The notes: generated by a model not told the origin, from the letters alone. Shown: positions 24,552-37,375, counted from the first letter of the stretch. The stretch: DNA of 54,782 nucleotides from Sulfuricurvum sp. (GCA_003245815.1 QKCD01000131.1:1-54782), one strand, 5' to 3'. Numbers and translations are program-made.

Positions 24552-26369
24552 ATGGCCCAACTGCAGGATCTGCTGCCTTTTACCAAGAAACTTACGTTGC
24601 TGTACGTCGATCAGGACGGCGACGTCCGCAGCGCGATGTGTACGTCGCTGCGGAAGATCTTTGGGATGGTGGAGGAGGCGGGCAGCGGCTACGACGCGCT
24701 GAACCTCTACAAGATCAACAAATACGACATCGTTATCCTCGACAGCGAGATTCCCAATATGCCGGGACTCCAGCTGATCAAAAACATCAAATCGACCAAG
24801 CCGGGCCAGCAGATCATCTATACCGTCGCAAAGACGCCGGAGCCCGATGCGCTCTTCGAACTCCTCAACAGTGGCATCCAGGGCTGCCTGGTGAAACCCT
24901 GCGACATTGAAGCACTCCTTGAGGCCATGCAGGAGGCGGTGCAGGTCGGCTACCGCGAACTGCAGATGCGCGAACTCAACACCCGCCTCAAGACCCTTAA
25001 GGATCAGCACGAAAAGCTCCTCGAAGATGCCGGCACCCGGGAACAGAAGATCAAGGACGAGCTGATGTACGAGCGCAAAAGGCTCGGGAGACTGATGCAG
25101 TCACAGAAGGATATGGAGAAACAGCTCAAGGGGTACGAAACCCGCCTCAGCACGATACGGAGCGTCAACGAAGTGACGGGGGCCGCCAGCAAACACGCCC
25201 TGCAGGAGGCGCTCAAGGGCGACTCCTCCAAGGCGCTGCTCTACCTGAACATCGACAACTTCGACATGATCAACTCCATCTTCGGGATGGGGCAGGGGAA
25301 CAAGGTCCTCAACGAGACGGCGCGGCGGCTGGAGTCCTTCCTGCCGGCCAATGCCGCGCTCTTCCACATCACGGCCGACGAGTTCGTCATTCTGCTCGAT
25401 GATCCCGTCGCATCGCAGGAGACGCTGATCGCCGAACAGGTCCAAGCACTTTTCAAAGAAGCCTCCATCGAGATCGACGGCAACCGCTATGATATCCGCT
25501 TCTCCATCGGCGTTGACCGCGGAACGGGCATGAGCCTCTTCGCCCATGCCGTCGACGCCTCCAAGGAGGCGAAAGCCTTCGGCGGCAACCGCATCCGCCA
25601 CTTCCACCCCGACTCGGACTACATCGTCAGCCAGCGCCATACGCTCTACTGGATCAATACCGTCAAGAAGGCGATCGAGGAGAACCGCCTCACGGCTTTC
25701 TACCAGCCCATTATCAGCAACCAGGACAACTCTGTCCAGCACTACGAGGTCCTCTGCCGCATCATCGACGAGAAGCAGCGCGTCATCGATGCCGAACACT
25801 TCATCAAGCCGGCCGTTATCGCCGGACTCAGCACCCAGATCTCGCGGATCGTCATCGACCAGGCCTTCAAATACTTCAGTACGAACCGCTTCCGCTTCTC
25901 GATCAACATCAACAAGAGCGATCTTGAAGAGGAGTACCTCGAGTCTTTCCTCACCTACAAGTGCGAGCGCTACGGAATCTCCCCCGAGCGTGTCTACCTG
26001 GAGCTCGTCGAGGAGGCGTCGATGGAGAGCTATCCCAACCTGATGCGCCAGATCTCCAGACTGCGCGAGGCCGGCTTCCACATTGCCGTGGACGACTTCG
26101 GCATCGAGCACTCGAAACTGAGCCGGATGCTGCAGTTCGAGGCGGATTTCATCAAGATCGACAGCACCTTTATCCGGGACCTCCCCCAGAACCGCTTTCA
26201 CCGGCTGGTCGTCGAAAACATCGTCGAGTTCGCCAAACGCGCCGGCATCAAAACGGTGGCGGAGCACGTCGACAGCGAAGCGCTCTACCAGATCGTCCAC
26301 GACCTCGGTGTCGACTACTCCCAGGGTTTCTACATCGGGAAACCCGCTTCTGCCTCAAATCCGCAGTAG
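24552..26369 (+). CDS. Response regulator with degenerate GGDEF and a likely active EAL domain
   Basis: About 605 residues. A receiver domain (about 12-130) has its phospho-acceptor in VILDSEIP and a KP pair at LVKPCD. A charged coiled coil (about 140-200) joins it to a GGDEF-fold domain whose active loop reads TADEF, so it is probably not a cyclase. The EAL domain follows: EVLCR replaces EALxR, with ELVEEA, AVDDFG, FIKIDSTF, VAEHV and SQGFYIGKP, which keep the metal and catalytic acid positions. It is therefore a candidate c-di-GMP phosphodiesterase switched by phosphorylation. The ATG at 24552 is preferred over the TTG at 24546 because of AAAGG spacing. No kinase is adjacent. Confidence 0.88.
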   Translation: MAQLQDLLPFTKKLTLLYVDQDGDVRSAMCTSLRKIFGMVEEAGSGYDALNLYKINKYDIVILDSEIPNMPGLQLIKNIKSTKPGQQIIYTVAKTPEPDALFELLNSGIQGCLVKPCDIEALLEAMQEAVQVGYRELQMRELNTRLKTLKDQHEKLLEDAGTREQKIKDELMYERKRLGRLMQSQKDMEKQLKGYETRLSTIRSVNEVTGAASKHALQEALKGDSSKALLYLNIDNFDMINSIFGMGQGNKVLNETARRLESFLPANAALFHITADEFVILLDDPVASQETLIAEQVQALFKEASIEIDGNRYDIRFSIGVDRGTGMSLFAHAVDASKEAKAFGGNRIRHFHPDSDYIVSQRHTLYWINTVKKAIEENRLTAFYQPIISNQDNSVQHYEVLCRIIDEKQRVIDAEHFIKPAVIAGLSTQISRIVIDQAFKYFSTNRFRFSININKSDLEEEYLESFLTYKCERYGISPERVYLELVEEASMESYPNLMRQISRLREAGFHIAVDDFGIEHSKLSRMLQFEADFIKIDSTFIRDLPQNRFHRLVVENIVEFAKRAGIKTVAEHVDSEALYQIVHDLGVDYSQGFYIGKPASASNPQ

Positions 26370-26387
26370 CCTTCGGCTGAAAACCTC

Positions 26388-26900
26388 TTAACGGATAATG
26401 TCGTAATCGCCGGGGATCGTTGCCTCGAAGCGGGCGGGATCGATCGGTTCGTTCTGCTGCTGCGCGCTGAAGGTGATCGTCACGCGGTTGTCGAAACCGT
26501 CGCGGTAGTTGATAGTGTCGATGACGCCATTTTTGAGCTGGATGTCGAAGGTCTGCGTGCTGTAGCGGGCCTCGTAACGCTCCGGTCCCGTCTCCTTCGC
26601 ACGGGCGAGAATGGCGAGGAGGTCGATATCTTCGTTCAGGGTACGGATCACCGCCTGCTCGAGATCCGGTTCGATGATGATCACCTCCCCGCGGCGGACG
26701 TAGATCCGCTTGTCGACGGGCTCCGTGTAGTGCCAGAGGGCCGCGTCGGGGCGCTGGGCCCAGAGGGTGCCGCGGTAGAGGATGCTTTTGCCTTTTTCGT
26801 CGACAATCCGCTGTTCGAAATCCGCCTGGAGACTCTCTATGGCGATCTCCAGGGCAAAAACCGGGGAGAGAAGAATGAAAAGCAGGGCAAGTAGACGCAT
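26388..26900 (-). CDS. lolA: Outer-membrane lipoprotein carrier LolA-like
   Basis: 170 residues from the ATG at 26900, with signal peptide MRLLALLFILLSPVFA; the longer frame upstream lacks a signal at its start. The mature part (IESLQADFEQRIVDEKGKSILYRGTLWAQRPDAALWHY, then a strand-rich region with an EVIIIEPD segment) matches LolA, the periplasmic chaperone that carries lipoproteins from the inner to the outer membrane. AGAGG precedes the ATG. It is divergent from secA. A LolC/E-type permease lies on the other side of secA, so two lipoprotein-sorting parts flank the translocase. Confidence 0.88.
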   Translation of the reverse strand: MRLLALLFILLSPVFALEIAIESLQADFEQRIVDEKGKSILYRGTLWAQRPDAALWHYTEPVDKRIYVRRGEVIIIEPDLEQAVIRTLNEDIDLLAILARAKETGPERYEARYSTQTFDIQLKNGVIDTINYRDGFDNRVTITFSAQQQNEPIDPARFEATIPGDYDIIR

Positions 26901-27052
26901 GGGACCTCTTATGTTTTCGGTCATTATAACAAAGTTGCCGTAACACGCCGAAGGCACCTTCCGCTCCTTTAATAAAAAGGTTACCTTTGGTGTGTTAGAA
27001 TCCCCCAACTTTAATCAACGGCGTTGTTGCGAGCGCCGTCACAAGGCTGCGG

Positions 27053-29617
<2,565 letters not shown>

Positions 29618-29693
29618 GTGCCGTGATGCGCCCCGCCTCTCCCGCATTCTGCGCCGGTAGTGACGACGCAACTCCGCAACCGGGACGCCCTGC

Positions 29694-30896
29694 GTGAAAA
29701 GGGATATCGTCCCTTACCTGGTCCGTCGCTTCCTGCGCTTCGACCGGGATCAGCCCTTTATCTTCCTTTCGGCCCTTCTCGCCTTTATCGGCATCACCCT
29801 CGGCGTCATGGTGTTGATGATCGCCATGGCGCTGATGAACGGCTTCGACTACGAATTCAAGAAAAAACTGACGGTCATGAACTACCCCCTGACGATCCTG
29901 CCGCGCTTTTACGGCGGTGTCAACGAGGAGCTCCTGACGACCCTGACGACGGAGTTCCCCGACCTGAAGTTCAGCCCCTACGTTCTCTCGCCGGTCATTG
30001 CCCGTAACGGTTCCCAGCTGGAGGGGGGCTACCTTTTCGGCGTCAACTTCAAAGACGAGGCGTCGGTCAACGCCGTTCTGAAGGCGGCGCTGGAGAAGGC
30101 TGTCCCGGAACGTTTCGACGTCGTCGTCGGAAAGACGCTGATGGACAACTTCAATCTTGCAGAAGGGGAGCGCCTAACCTACATCTTTACCCAGATGGAG
30201 CCCGGCGGTCTCGGGGTCGCGCCGAAGATCAAGCGCTTCACGATCAGCGGGAGTTTCGACTCGGGGCTCACGGCCTACGACAAGGCCTACAGCTATACGA
30301 CGCTGGAGTCACTGCAGAAGGTGATGCATCTTCCCGCGAACCAGTACGACGGTATCCACATCCACTCCGACGCACCCCACAGCGACATTCTGCGGTTGAA
30401 GGAGAAGCTCCCCTTTTCCGTCACGATCAAGGGGTGGTGGGAGGACAATGTCAACTTCTTCGCCGCCCTGGAGATGGAGAAGACCTCCCTCTTCATCGTC
30501 TTGATGCTGATCATCCTCATCGCGTCGGTCAACATCATCTCCTCGCTGCTGATGACGGTGATGAACCGTCGCAGTGAAATCGCTCTGCTCATCTCCCTGG
30601 GCGCCTCTCCCCGGGCCGTCAAGAAGGTTTTCCTCTACCTCGGTATCGTTATCGGCATCGGCGGAATCCTCGCCGGGTCGCTGCTCGGTTTCACCGGGAT
30701 CTGGGTCCTGGGCACCTTCGAGATCATCACGCTGCCCGAACATGTCTACCCGACGTCGACGCTGCCAGTACGTTTCGAATGGGCCGACTACCTGATGACG
30801 GTCGCGGGAGGCCTGCTGATCGTGCTCCTCTCCTCCTGGTACCCCGCCAAAAAAGCGAGCGAGGTCGACGTCCTGACTGTTTTGCGCAACGAGTAG
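29694..30896 (+). CDS. LolC/LolE-type ABC transporter permease
   Basis: 400 residues starting at a GTG. Four membrane helices fit the FtsX/MacB-type layout: one near the N terminus (FIFLSALLAFIGITLGVMVLMIAMAL), a large periplasmic domain, then three at about 265-290, 315-350 and 365-385. The N-terminal RRFLRFDRDQPFIFLSALLAFIGI and the conserved MNRRSEIALLISLGASPRAVKKVF loop are typical of LolC/E, which release lipoproteins from the inner membrane to LolA. One such protein can serve as a homodimer (LolF-like) in this phylum. No LolD ATPase gene is adjacent. It lies 76 bp behind secA. Confidence 0.88.
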   Translation: MKRDIVPYLVRRFLRFDRDQPFIFLSALLAFIGITLGVMVLMIAMALMNGFDYEFKKKLTVMNYPLTILPRFYGGVNEELLTTLTTEFPDLKFSPYVLSPVIARNGSQLEGGYLFGVNFKDEASVNAVLKAALEKAVPERFDVVVGKTLMDNFNLAEGERLTYIFTQMEPGGLGVAPKIKRFTISGSFDSGLTAYDKAYSYTTLESLQKVMHLPANQYDGIHIHSDAPHSDILRLKEKLPFSVTIKGWWEDNVNFFAALEMEKTSLFIVLMLIILIASVNIISSLLMTVMNRRSEIALLISLGASPRAVKKVFLYLGIVIGIGGILAGSLLGFTGIWVLGTFEIITLPEHVYPTSTLPVRFEWADYLMTVAGGLLIVLLSSWYPAKKASEVDVLTVLRNE

Positions 30897-30931
30897 CGTC
30901 GCACAGCTTTCCCTGAATCACTTCCGATACA

Positions 30932-30954
30932 GCCGTCGCCTGTCCCGCGACGGC
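30932..30954. terminator. Perfect 8-bp hairpin between convergent genes
   Basis: GCCGTCGC and GCGACGGC form an 8-bp stem with a 7-nt loop, between the converging permease and AsmA-like genes. There is no T-run on either side, so its terminator role is probable by position only. Confidence 0.4.
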
Positions 30955-31001
30955 GCTCCCTCACGAATGATGCCAAGACGCCGCTGCCGTACAAAGAAGG
31001 A

Positions 31002-34000
31002 TTACTTCTCTTGCTCCGGGGTTTCGGGGAATTCCAGGAGTTTGAAGGGGAGGGTGAGGGTGCGCATGATCATCTTGAAGGGGGAGACGACGATGTTCTC
31101 GGCAATGTCGTTGGTGACCTTCGGGTCGTTCAGGTCCCCCTCGATCTTCAGCGTCGTCGTCACGTCGCCGCGCTCGCCGACGAGGATGTAACCCACCAGC
31201 GGGATCTTGCTGACATTCTCCCCGACATCGGTAATGAGGTTGAGCCTCATATCGATCGTGTTATTGACGTAGTCGATCGTCCCGTTGCCGGTCATGTCGA
31301 TCTCATGGGAGTCTACATTCAGGCCGTCGACGGTGACGAGCCCGTTGTCGTAGTGGAAACTGGCATAGGCATCGGAGATCTCCAGGCCCGTGTCGGAGTA
31401 GTGCGGCAGGGAGAAGGTCGCCAGGGCGGGGACAGTATTGATAAAAGCGAGGATATTGTTCAGTGCACGGTAGTCCCGTACGACCGTATCTTTGACGCGC
31501 GCAACGCCGTGGGCGTTGGTCGTCGTGCCGTTGACATGGAAGGAGAGGGAGCCGCCGCGGTACTCCGCCAGGGCGAGCAGGCGGCGCATGAAGCGGTCGC
31601 CGAAGCCGTCGCCGTGCAGGGAGAAGAGGTTCTCCTTGAACTCGAAGACCGCCGTTCCCTTCTCGTGAAGCAGTCGGGCATAGATGCCGTCGCCGCCTCC
31701 CGTGACATGGATCGCATCGGCAATGGCACGGCGCGTCGGCGTCAGGTAGACGAAACTCTTCTCGGCATCAAAGGTAAAGGCGGGGATGCTGCCGCTGCCG
31801 TGCTGTTTTGCCGAGATCGCTTTGATGTAGTCGATGAGGGCGACAAGGTTGACGCCGACCTCCTCCTGGGGCGTCACACGGATGACGTCGTCGATGGAGA
31901 CCGCCACGGCGTCATTGATGTTCAGAAGCGTCCCGCCGGCGGTGACCCTGCCCTCGAAGCCGAAGGTACTTACCGGCAGTTCCTCCTGGATCAGCAGCGG
32001 GTACTCTGTCGCCACGCTGCCGCTGAAGCGGTAGTCGGAGGCATTCATATCATGACTGATCTTGACGGTACCCTTCTCCAGCTCGAAACGTTGCAGGATC
32101 GGCAGATGCGGGGAGAGGCTCGAGAGGTTGTTGAGATTGAGTTCCCAGTGCTGTGGGTCCATGATAAAGCCCAGCGAGAGGTCATCGCTGGAGGCGAAAA
32201 GGCCGCTGCCATCCCAGCGCAGTTCGGCGTCAAGGGGTTTGGCGTTGACAAAGTGTGCCCCGGTGGCGTTGTGTTCCAGGTCGAGGCGTTCGAAGGCGAG
32301 CGCCGCCTTGGAATCAGCCGTGTCGACGTCGAAACTAACAGCGGTACTGACGGCGCTGCCCAGACGTAGATCGAAACGAGAGCTGCGGGCCGTCGAGCCG
32401 TTGATGTCGGCAGTGAGGGGCCCGAGTTGCAGCCGGGTGCCGCCGAGATCGAATCCGGTCGGGTCGGGGTGGCTCAGGTGCAGGACGCCGTCGTAGCGCG
32501 CGTTCACCCGCATATGCGGCTGCGCAAGCCGAAGTTTCCTGTAGTGCAGTTCCCGGATGTCATAATCCAGCTCCGCCGTGGCGTTTTTGAAGTTGACGTT
32601 GCCCGAGACCGTCGCCGCAGCCGTCTTGTCAAGGCGGAGGGGGATCTCGTCGAGCAGCGCCGTACTGGAGGCGAAGTCGAAGGGGACCGTTGCCGCATCC
32701 ATGGAGATCCCCAAATCGCCGCTGCGCCAGTGGGACGGTTCAAAGACGATCTTGTCCTGTGAGCGGCTGATGATGTAGTCAAGGTGGAGGGGTTCCTTCT
32801 GATCCAGGACGACGGAAGTGGCCCCTTCACCGAAACGGGCCTCACGGGCGATGATCTGCAGGTGGCCGTACTTTTTGGCAGGGTTCAAGTGCCCCTTGAC
32901 GTCGGCCAGGAGCTGTGTGCCGTACCGGACGCGCAGTGTGTCGATGGTGACGTCGGCCCCGACCAGCCCGATCTCGGCATCGTTGACATCGAGGTCAAGG
33001 CCAAGGTAGCGAAAGCGCCCCGAGTCCACATGGAAACTCCCCTCAGCCGTGGTTTTACCTGTCGCCAGGGTGACGGCCAGCGCCAGGTCGGCGCGGGTGA
33101 GCCCCTGGAGCTGACGGAAGGGGAGGTCGATGTGGTAGACGTGCAGCAGATTGAGCAGGTTTGCGTCCAGACGGGCCTCAGTGCGGATAAAGGCGTTGAG
33201 GGTGATCTTCGGTGCAGTGAAGTCGATATTGAGCCAGCTCCGACCGCCGTCATGACCATAGAAACGTCCCTGGCTGGGGAGAATGTTCAAGATGCCGTTC
33301 TCAAAGATGAGTTCCGTGCTTTGCGTGTGGATCGGTTCGAGTTGCGGGTGGAACCGGTAGGAGAGGGCGTCGACGGTTGCCCTGGCATGAAGGGTACGCA
33401 GCGCGGCGCCGGGGTCGTCGTAGGGGAGGGTGCCGTAGAGGGTATGTAGGGTAGCCTTGTTGCCTGCGGCGTAGTCGACGATCCAGCGGGAGATCTTCTC
33501 CGGCAGGGCGAAGGCATCGGTAATGGGACGCAGGTCGGTGAGCGGTTCGGACGCCTTGGCGCTGAATGCGAGGGCATCGCGGCCGGCGTGGGCGAAGAGG
33601 CGGAGCCCTTCGATCGTGCCGACGGTGAGGTTCAGGTCGGCGTAGATATCCGACGCGCGCAGGTCGGTGACAACACTGCCGTGCAGCGACACGGAACGGT
33701 TCAGGTCGGCAAACTCCTTCAGGTCAAGGCGGAAGTACTCCCCGCTGAAGTCGATGCCGGCGCGGAAGCGGAACCTTTCGGAGGTCAGGACGAGGTCGTT
33801 GGCGGCGCCGGAGTTATAGGCGATGGAGCCGACGGCGTCGTTGTAATGGAGTTCGCCGACGGCGATGGAGCCGACATAGGCGTTGAAGGAGCGGACCAGC
33901 CGCAGGCTCCTGGCGATGGCACTGTAGTCGAGAGGTTCGGAATGGCCCGAAGCGGCCTGCGAAAGATAGGCGCGGGATGCCTCGATTTTGAGCTTTTCAT

Positions 34001-34175
34001 CCCACTTGATGTATAATTTCTCGACTTTCAGACCGGGAAGGTCGAGATGGTCCAGGTAGAGACCATCGTGAAGCAGGAAATAGAGCGAGGAGCTGACCAG
34101 AAAGATGAATATCGCCAAACTGACAATCGCGCGATGGATAGCGGAGATTGCACTGATTATCATGTTGTCGTTCAT
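31002..34175 (-). CDS. AsmA/YhdP-type giant membrane-anchored protein
   Basis: 1057 residues: one N-terminal membrane helix (about 15-34, AIVSLAIFIFLVSSSLYFLL), then about a thousand residues of beta-strand-rich periplasmic sequence. The C-terminal part (DYRALNNILAFINTVPALATFSLP, IPLVGYILVGERGDVTTTLKIEGDLNDPKV, ENIVVSPFKM) matches the AsmA-like/DUF3971 end of YhdP. Such proteins bridge the envelope and are linked to phospholipid transport to the outer membrane. ATG at 34175 or 34163 could start it; neither has a strong ribosome site. Its first 71 bp overlap the mltG gene head to head, so both strands encode membrane anchors there. Confidence 0.85.
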   Translation of the reverse strand: MNDNMIISAISAIHRAIVSLAIFIFLVSSSLYFLLHDGLYLDHLDLPGLKVEKLYIKWDEKLKIEASRAYLSQAASGHSEPLDYSAIARSLRLVRSFNAYVGSIAVGELHYNDAVGSIAYNSGAANDLVLTSERFRFRAGIDFSGEYFRLDLKEFADLNRSVSLHGSVVTDLRASDIYADLNLTVGTIEGLRLFAHAGRDALAFSAKASEPLTDLRPITDAFALPEKISRWIVDYAAGNKATLHTLYGTLPYDDPGAALRTLHARATVDALSYRFHPQLEPIHTQSTELIFENGILNILPSQGRFYGHDGGRSWLNIDFTAPKITLNAFIRTEARLDANLLNLLHVYHIDLPFRQLQGLTRADLALAVTLATGKTTAEGSFHVDSGRFRYLGLDLDVNDAEIGLVGADVTIDTLRVRYGTQLLADVKGHLNPAKKYGHLQIIAREARFGEGATSVVLDQKEPLHLDYIISRSQDKIVFEPSHWRSGDLGISMDAATVPFDFASSTALLDEIPLRLDKTAAATVSGNVNFKNATAELDYDIRELHYRKLRLAQPHMRVNARYDGVLHLSHPDPTGFDLGGTRLQLGPLTADINGSTARSSRFDLRLGSAVSTAVSFDVDTADSKAALAFERLDLEHNATGAHFVNAKPLDAELRWDGSGLFASSDDLSLGFIMDPQHWELNLNNLSSLSPHLPILQRFELEKGTVKISHDMNASDYRFSGSVATEYPLLIQEELPVSTFGFEGRVTAGGTLLNINDAVAVSIDDVIRVTPQEEVGVNLVALIDYIKAISAKQHGSGSIPAFTFDAEKSFVYLTPTRRAIADAIHVTGGGDGIYARLLHEKGTAVFEFKENLFSLHGDGFGDRFMRRLLALAEYRGGSLSFHVNGTTTNAHGVARVKDTVVRDYRALNNILAFINTVPALATFSLPHYSDTGLEISDAYASFHYDNGLVTVDGLNVDSHEIDMTGNGTIDYVNNTIDMRLNLITDVGENVSKIPLVGYILVGERGDVTTTLKIEGDLNDPKVTNDIAENIVVSPFKMIMRTLTLPFKLLEFPETPEQEK

Positions 34176-35049
34176 CTATTATCTAGCCCTGCCTGTTTCA
34201 ACCTCCAAGGTTCTCTATATCCCTCACGGTTCAATCACGAAAATTATATCATACCTGCAGTACAAAAACCTCGATGTTTGCCCGCTGGACGGCTATATCG
34301 TGCGGTTGATCGGCATGCCTCAGCAGGGGTGGATCGCCATGGATGAGACCCGGCTCAGCCGCGGTGATTTTCTGCACCGGCTGACCACGGCCAAAGCGGC
34401 CATGCGCGACGTCACCCTGATCCCCGGCGAGACGACCTACTTCTTCCTCGACCAGCTGGCCGAGACGATGGAGCTCGACCGCGTTCAGTTGCAGTACCAT
34501 TACGACCGGCTTGCCCCGATACCCGAGGGGGCCTTCGTCCCCGAGACCTACAAGCTACCCCTCGGCATCACCGAGAAGGATGCGGTCCTGCTGCTGCTCA
34601 ACCGTTCCATCAGCCAGATGCGCCAGTGGTCGGAGAAGATCTTCGGCGCCTATAACGAGAAGAAGTGGTTTCAATACGTAACAATGGCCTCCGTCATCCA
34701 GAAGGAGGCCTCCGACACGGCGGATATGCCCCTGGTCAGTTCCGTCATCTACAACCGCCTTGCGCAGGGTATGAAACTGCAGATGGACGGCACGCTGAAC
34801 TACGGTCCCTACTCCCATACGAAAATCACTGCCAAGCGGATTAAAAGTGATACCACCCCCTACAATACCTATATATATGCCGGTCTTCCAAAGGACCCGG
34901 TCTGCAATGTCAGCTTCGATGCGATCAAGGCAGCGATTTTCCCCGCAGACACGCAATACCTGTACTTTGTGAAGGGTAAAGACGGGAAACACAAATATAC
35001 ACGTTACTATTCTACACACGTAAAAAACATAGGAAATGTTACGAAGTGA
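34105..35049 (+). CDS. mltG: Endolytic murein transglycosylase MltG (YceG-like)
   Basis: 314 residues: an N-terminal helix (about 8-28), then the YceG domain with VIPGET-like VTLIPGETTYF, the catalytic glutamate in MASVIQKEA, SVIYNRLAQGMKLQMDGTLNYG and YNTYIYAGLPKDPVCNVS. It cleaves nascent glycan strands and terminates their elongation at the inner membrane. The length is normal for the family. The ATG at 34105 lies inside the first codons of the divergent AsmA-like gene; moving to the next ATG (34162) would remove half the anchor. No clear promoter lies between the two genes because they overlap. Confidence 0.9.
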   Translation: MNIAKLTIARWIAEIALIIMLSFIYYLALPVSTSKVLYIPHGSITKIISYLQYKNLDVCPLDGYIVRLIGMPQQGWIAMDETRLSRGDFLHRLTTAKAAMRDVTLIPGETTYFFLDQLAETMELDRVQLQYHYDRLAPIPEGAFVPETYKLPLGITEKDAVLLLLNRSISQMRQWSEKIFGAYNEKKWFQYVTMASVIQKEASDTADMPLVSSVIYNRLAQGMKLQMDGTLNYGPYSHTKITAKRIKSDTTPYNTYIYAGLPKDPVCNVSFDAIKAAIFPADTQYLYFVKGKDGKHKYTRYYSTHVKNIGNVTK

Positions 35050-35110
35050 AACATTAAAAAAACTTTCCTTTGCCTTCAATCTGACTTATAGCTAATTCGG
35101 GAACGGAAGT

Positions 35111-35129
35111 GTTATGATGCTCCCATAAC
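35111..35129 (+). promoter_or_regulatory. Promoter region of icd with a 6-bp inverted repeat over the -10
   Basis: GTTATG at 35111-35116 and CATAAC at 35124-35129 form a perfect inverted repeat with a 7-bp spacer. The left arm overlaps a likely -10 (TATGAT, 35113-35118). The element ends 20 bp before the icd ATG. Confidence 0.4.
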
Positions 35130-35149
35130 AATATGACAGGAGAAAACCG

Positions 35150-37324
35150 ATGTCTAAAATCATCTGGTCTAAAATCGACGAAGCCCCGGCTCTTGCAACC
35201 TACTCATTCTTCCCGATTGCAGCGAAATTCTGTGCTGCAGGCGGCGTTGAACTGGAACAACGTGACATTTCACTGGCAGGTCGCGTTCTTGCAGCGATGG
35301 GCAAAGCCGAGGACGAACTGGCCAAGCTGGGTGAAGAGGTGCTCAAACCCGAGGGCAACATCATCAAGCTGCCGAACATCTCGGCATCCGTCGGTCAGCT
35401 GAAAGATTGTATCGCAGAGCTTCAGGCACAGGGCTACGATATTCCGAACTACCCTGAAAATCCGGCGAACGATGAAGAGAAAGCGATTCAGACTAAATAC
35501 AGCGCATGTCTGGGTTCCGCGGTTAACCCGGTCCTTCGCGAAGGCAACTCCGACCGTCGTGCGGCAAAAGCCGTTAAAAACTACGCTCAGAAAAACCCGC
35601 ACAAGCTGAGAGCCTACTCTGAAAACTCCAAAGCGTATGTCGCACACATGGGCGGCAAAGGCGACTTCTACGGCAACGAGAAGTCCGTGACGATGGAAAA
35701 AGGCCAGAAAGTAACGATCGCGCTCAACGGCAACGAGCTGACAACGATCAAAGCCGTTGACGGTGAAGTCCTTGACGGTACCTTCATGTCCGTAAAAGCA
35801 CTCCGCGCCTTCTACAAGCAGACAATCGAAGACGCAAAAGCCAAAGGCGTCATCTGGTCGGTGCACCTCAAAGCGACGATGATGAAAATCTCCGACCCGA
35901 TCATGTTCGGTCACGGTTTTGAAATCTTCTTCGAAGACGTGTTCGCCAAATACGCGGATGTCTTTAAAGAAGTCGGTGTCAACCCGAACCTCGGTATGTC
36001 TGACCTTGAGAAGAAGATCAAGGGTCATGCACAAGAAGCCGAGATCAAAGCGGCCTTCCAGGCAGTTGTTGAATCCGACAGCCCGAAGATCGCCATGGTC
36101 GATTCCGACAAAGGAACGACAAACTTCAACGCGCCGAACGACATCATCATCGACGCTTCCATGCCGGTCGTTGTACGCGAAGGCGGCAAGCAGTGGGACA
36201 GAACGGGTGCCGCTCTCGAGTGTGTTGCCGTTATTCCTGACAGCACTTACGGCATGTTCCACCAAGAGATGGTCGCCGATTGTGTAAAAAACGGCCAGTA
36301 CGACGTAACGACTATGGGTACAATGCAAAACGTCGGCCTGATGGCGCAGAAAGCGGAAGAGTACGGCTCCCACCCGACGACTTTCGAACTGAAAGAGTCC
36401 GGTAAAGTGACCGTAACCGCGGAAGACGGCACGGAGCTGATGAGCTTCGATTGTGAAGCGGGTGACATCTGGCGTATGTCCCGTGCCAAAGACATCCCGA
36501 TCAAAGACTGGATCCGTTTGGCATTCGAGCGCGGTCAGATCGAACAGATCCCGGTCGTATTCTGGCTGGACGAAAACCGTGCCCACGACGCACAGATGAT
36601 CGCGAAAGTCAAAAAATACATGCCGGAATTCAACACCGAAGGTCTTGAAATCCACATTATGGACATCGCTGCGGCGACACGTTTCACGAACGAGCGCATC
36701 CGTGCCGGTAAAGACACGATCGCGGTAACGGGTAACGTCCTCCGCGACCACCTGACGGACATGTACCCGATCCTCGAGCTCGGCACATCTGCTAAAATGC
36801 TCTCTATCGTTCCGCTTCTTGCAGGCGGCGGCCTGTTCGAAACGGGTGCGGGCGGTTCCGCACCGAAGCACGTTGACCAGTTCCTTGCAGAGGGTCACCT
36901 GCGCTGGGACTCCCTGGGCGAGTTCCTGGCTCTTGCGGAATCCCTGCGCTACATTGAACAGAAGCACCCGAGTGCCAACCTCAAAGCGGTTACCGAAGCG
37001 CTTGACGTTGCAAACCAGGGCTACCTCGACAACAACAAAGCACCGGGCCGTAAAGCGGGCGAGCCGGATAACAAAGCGTCTCACTTCTATGTGGCGCAGT
37101 ACTGGGCGAATGCCCTTGCCAACAGCGGCGACGCGGCACTTGCTGCCAAATTCGCCCCGGTTGCCAAAGAGCTGACGGAAAAAGAAGATCAGATCATGGC
37201 GGAACTGATGGCTGTTGAAGGCAAAGCCCAGGATATCGGCGGTTACTACCACCCGGACGACGCAAAAGCCGAAAAAGCGATGCGTCCTTCCGCAACACTC
37301 AACGCAATCATCGACGCCATCTAA
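35150..37324 (+). CDS. icd: NADP-dependent isocitrate dehydrogenase, monomeric type
   Basis: 724 residues, the size of the monomeric (Azotobacter/Corynebacterium-type) enzyme rather than the ~410-residue dimeric form. Typical blocks are [21 protein letters not shown] at the N terminus, [35 protein letters not shown] and [24 protein letters not shown]. It interconverts isocitrate and 2-oxoglutarate with NADPH, and in a reductive cycle fixes CO2. GACAGGAG precedes the ATG. A symmetrical repeat follows the gene, so it is probably a separate unit from the mdh operon. Confidence 0.95.
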   Translation: MSKIIWSKIDEAPALATYSFFPIAAKFCAAGGVELEQRDISLAGRVLAAMGKAEDELAKLGEEVLKPEGNIIKLPNISASVGQLKDCIAELQAQGYDIPNYPENPANDEEKAIQTKYSACLGSAVNPVLREGNSDRRAAKAVKNYAQKNPHKLRAYSENSKAYVAHMGGKGDFYGNEKSVTMEKGQKVTIALNGNELTTIKAVDGEVLDGTFMSVKALRAFYKQTIEDAKAKGVIWSVHLKATMMKISDPIMFGHGFEIFFEDVFAKYADVFKEVGVNPNLGMSDLEKKIKGHAQEAEIKAAFQAVVESDSPKIAMVDSDKGTTNFNAPNDIIIDASMPVVVREGGKQWDRTGAALECVAVIPDSTYGMFHQEMVADCVKNGQYDVTTMGTMQNVGLMAQKAEEYGSHPTTFELKESGKVTVTAEDGTELMSFDCEAGDIWRMSRAKDIPIKDWIRLAFERGQIEQIPVVFWLDENRAHDAQMIAKVKKYMPEFNTEGLEIHIMDIAAATRFTNERIRAGKDTIAVTGNVLRDHLTDMYPILELGTSAKMLSIVPLLAGGGLFETGAGGSAPKHVDQFLAEGHLRWDSLGEFLALAESLRYIEQKHPSANLKAVTEALDVANQGYLDNNKAPGRKAGEPDNKASHFYVAQYWANALANSGDAALAAKFAPVAKELTEKEDQIMAELMAVEGKAQDIGGYYHPDDAKAEKAMRPSATLNAIIDAI

Positions 37325-37375
37325 GGCGCAGGCGGGCAGGGTACCGGCTTTTGGGCCGGCGCCTCCCGGCGTTCC

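Noticed and set aside
24332-24910. Plus-strand frame running from the acnB gap into the REC-GGDEF-EAL gene
   Set aside because: It shares the strand with the real gene but in another frame, and has no ribosome site or domain.
35270-37252. 660-codon minus-strand frame opposite icd
   Set aside because: Antisense shadow of the monomeric isocitrate dehydrogenase gene.
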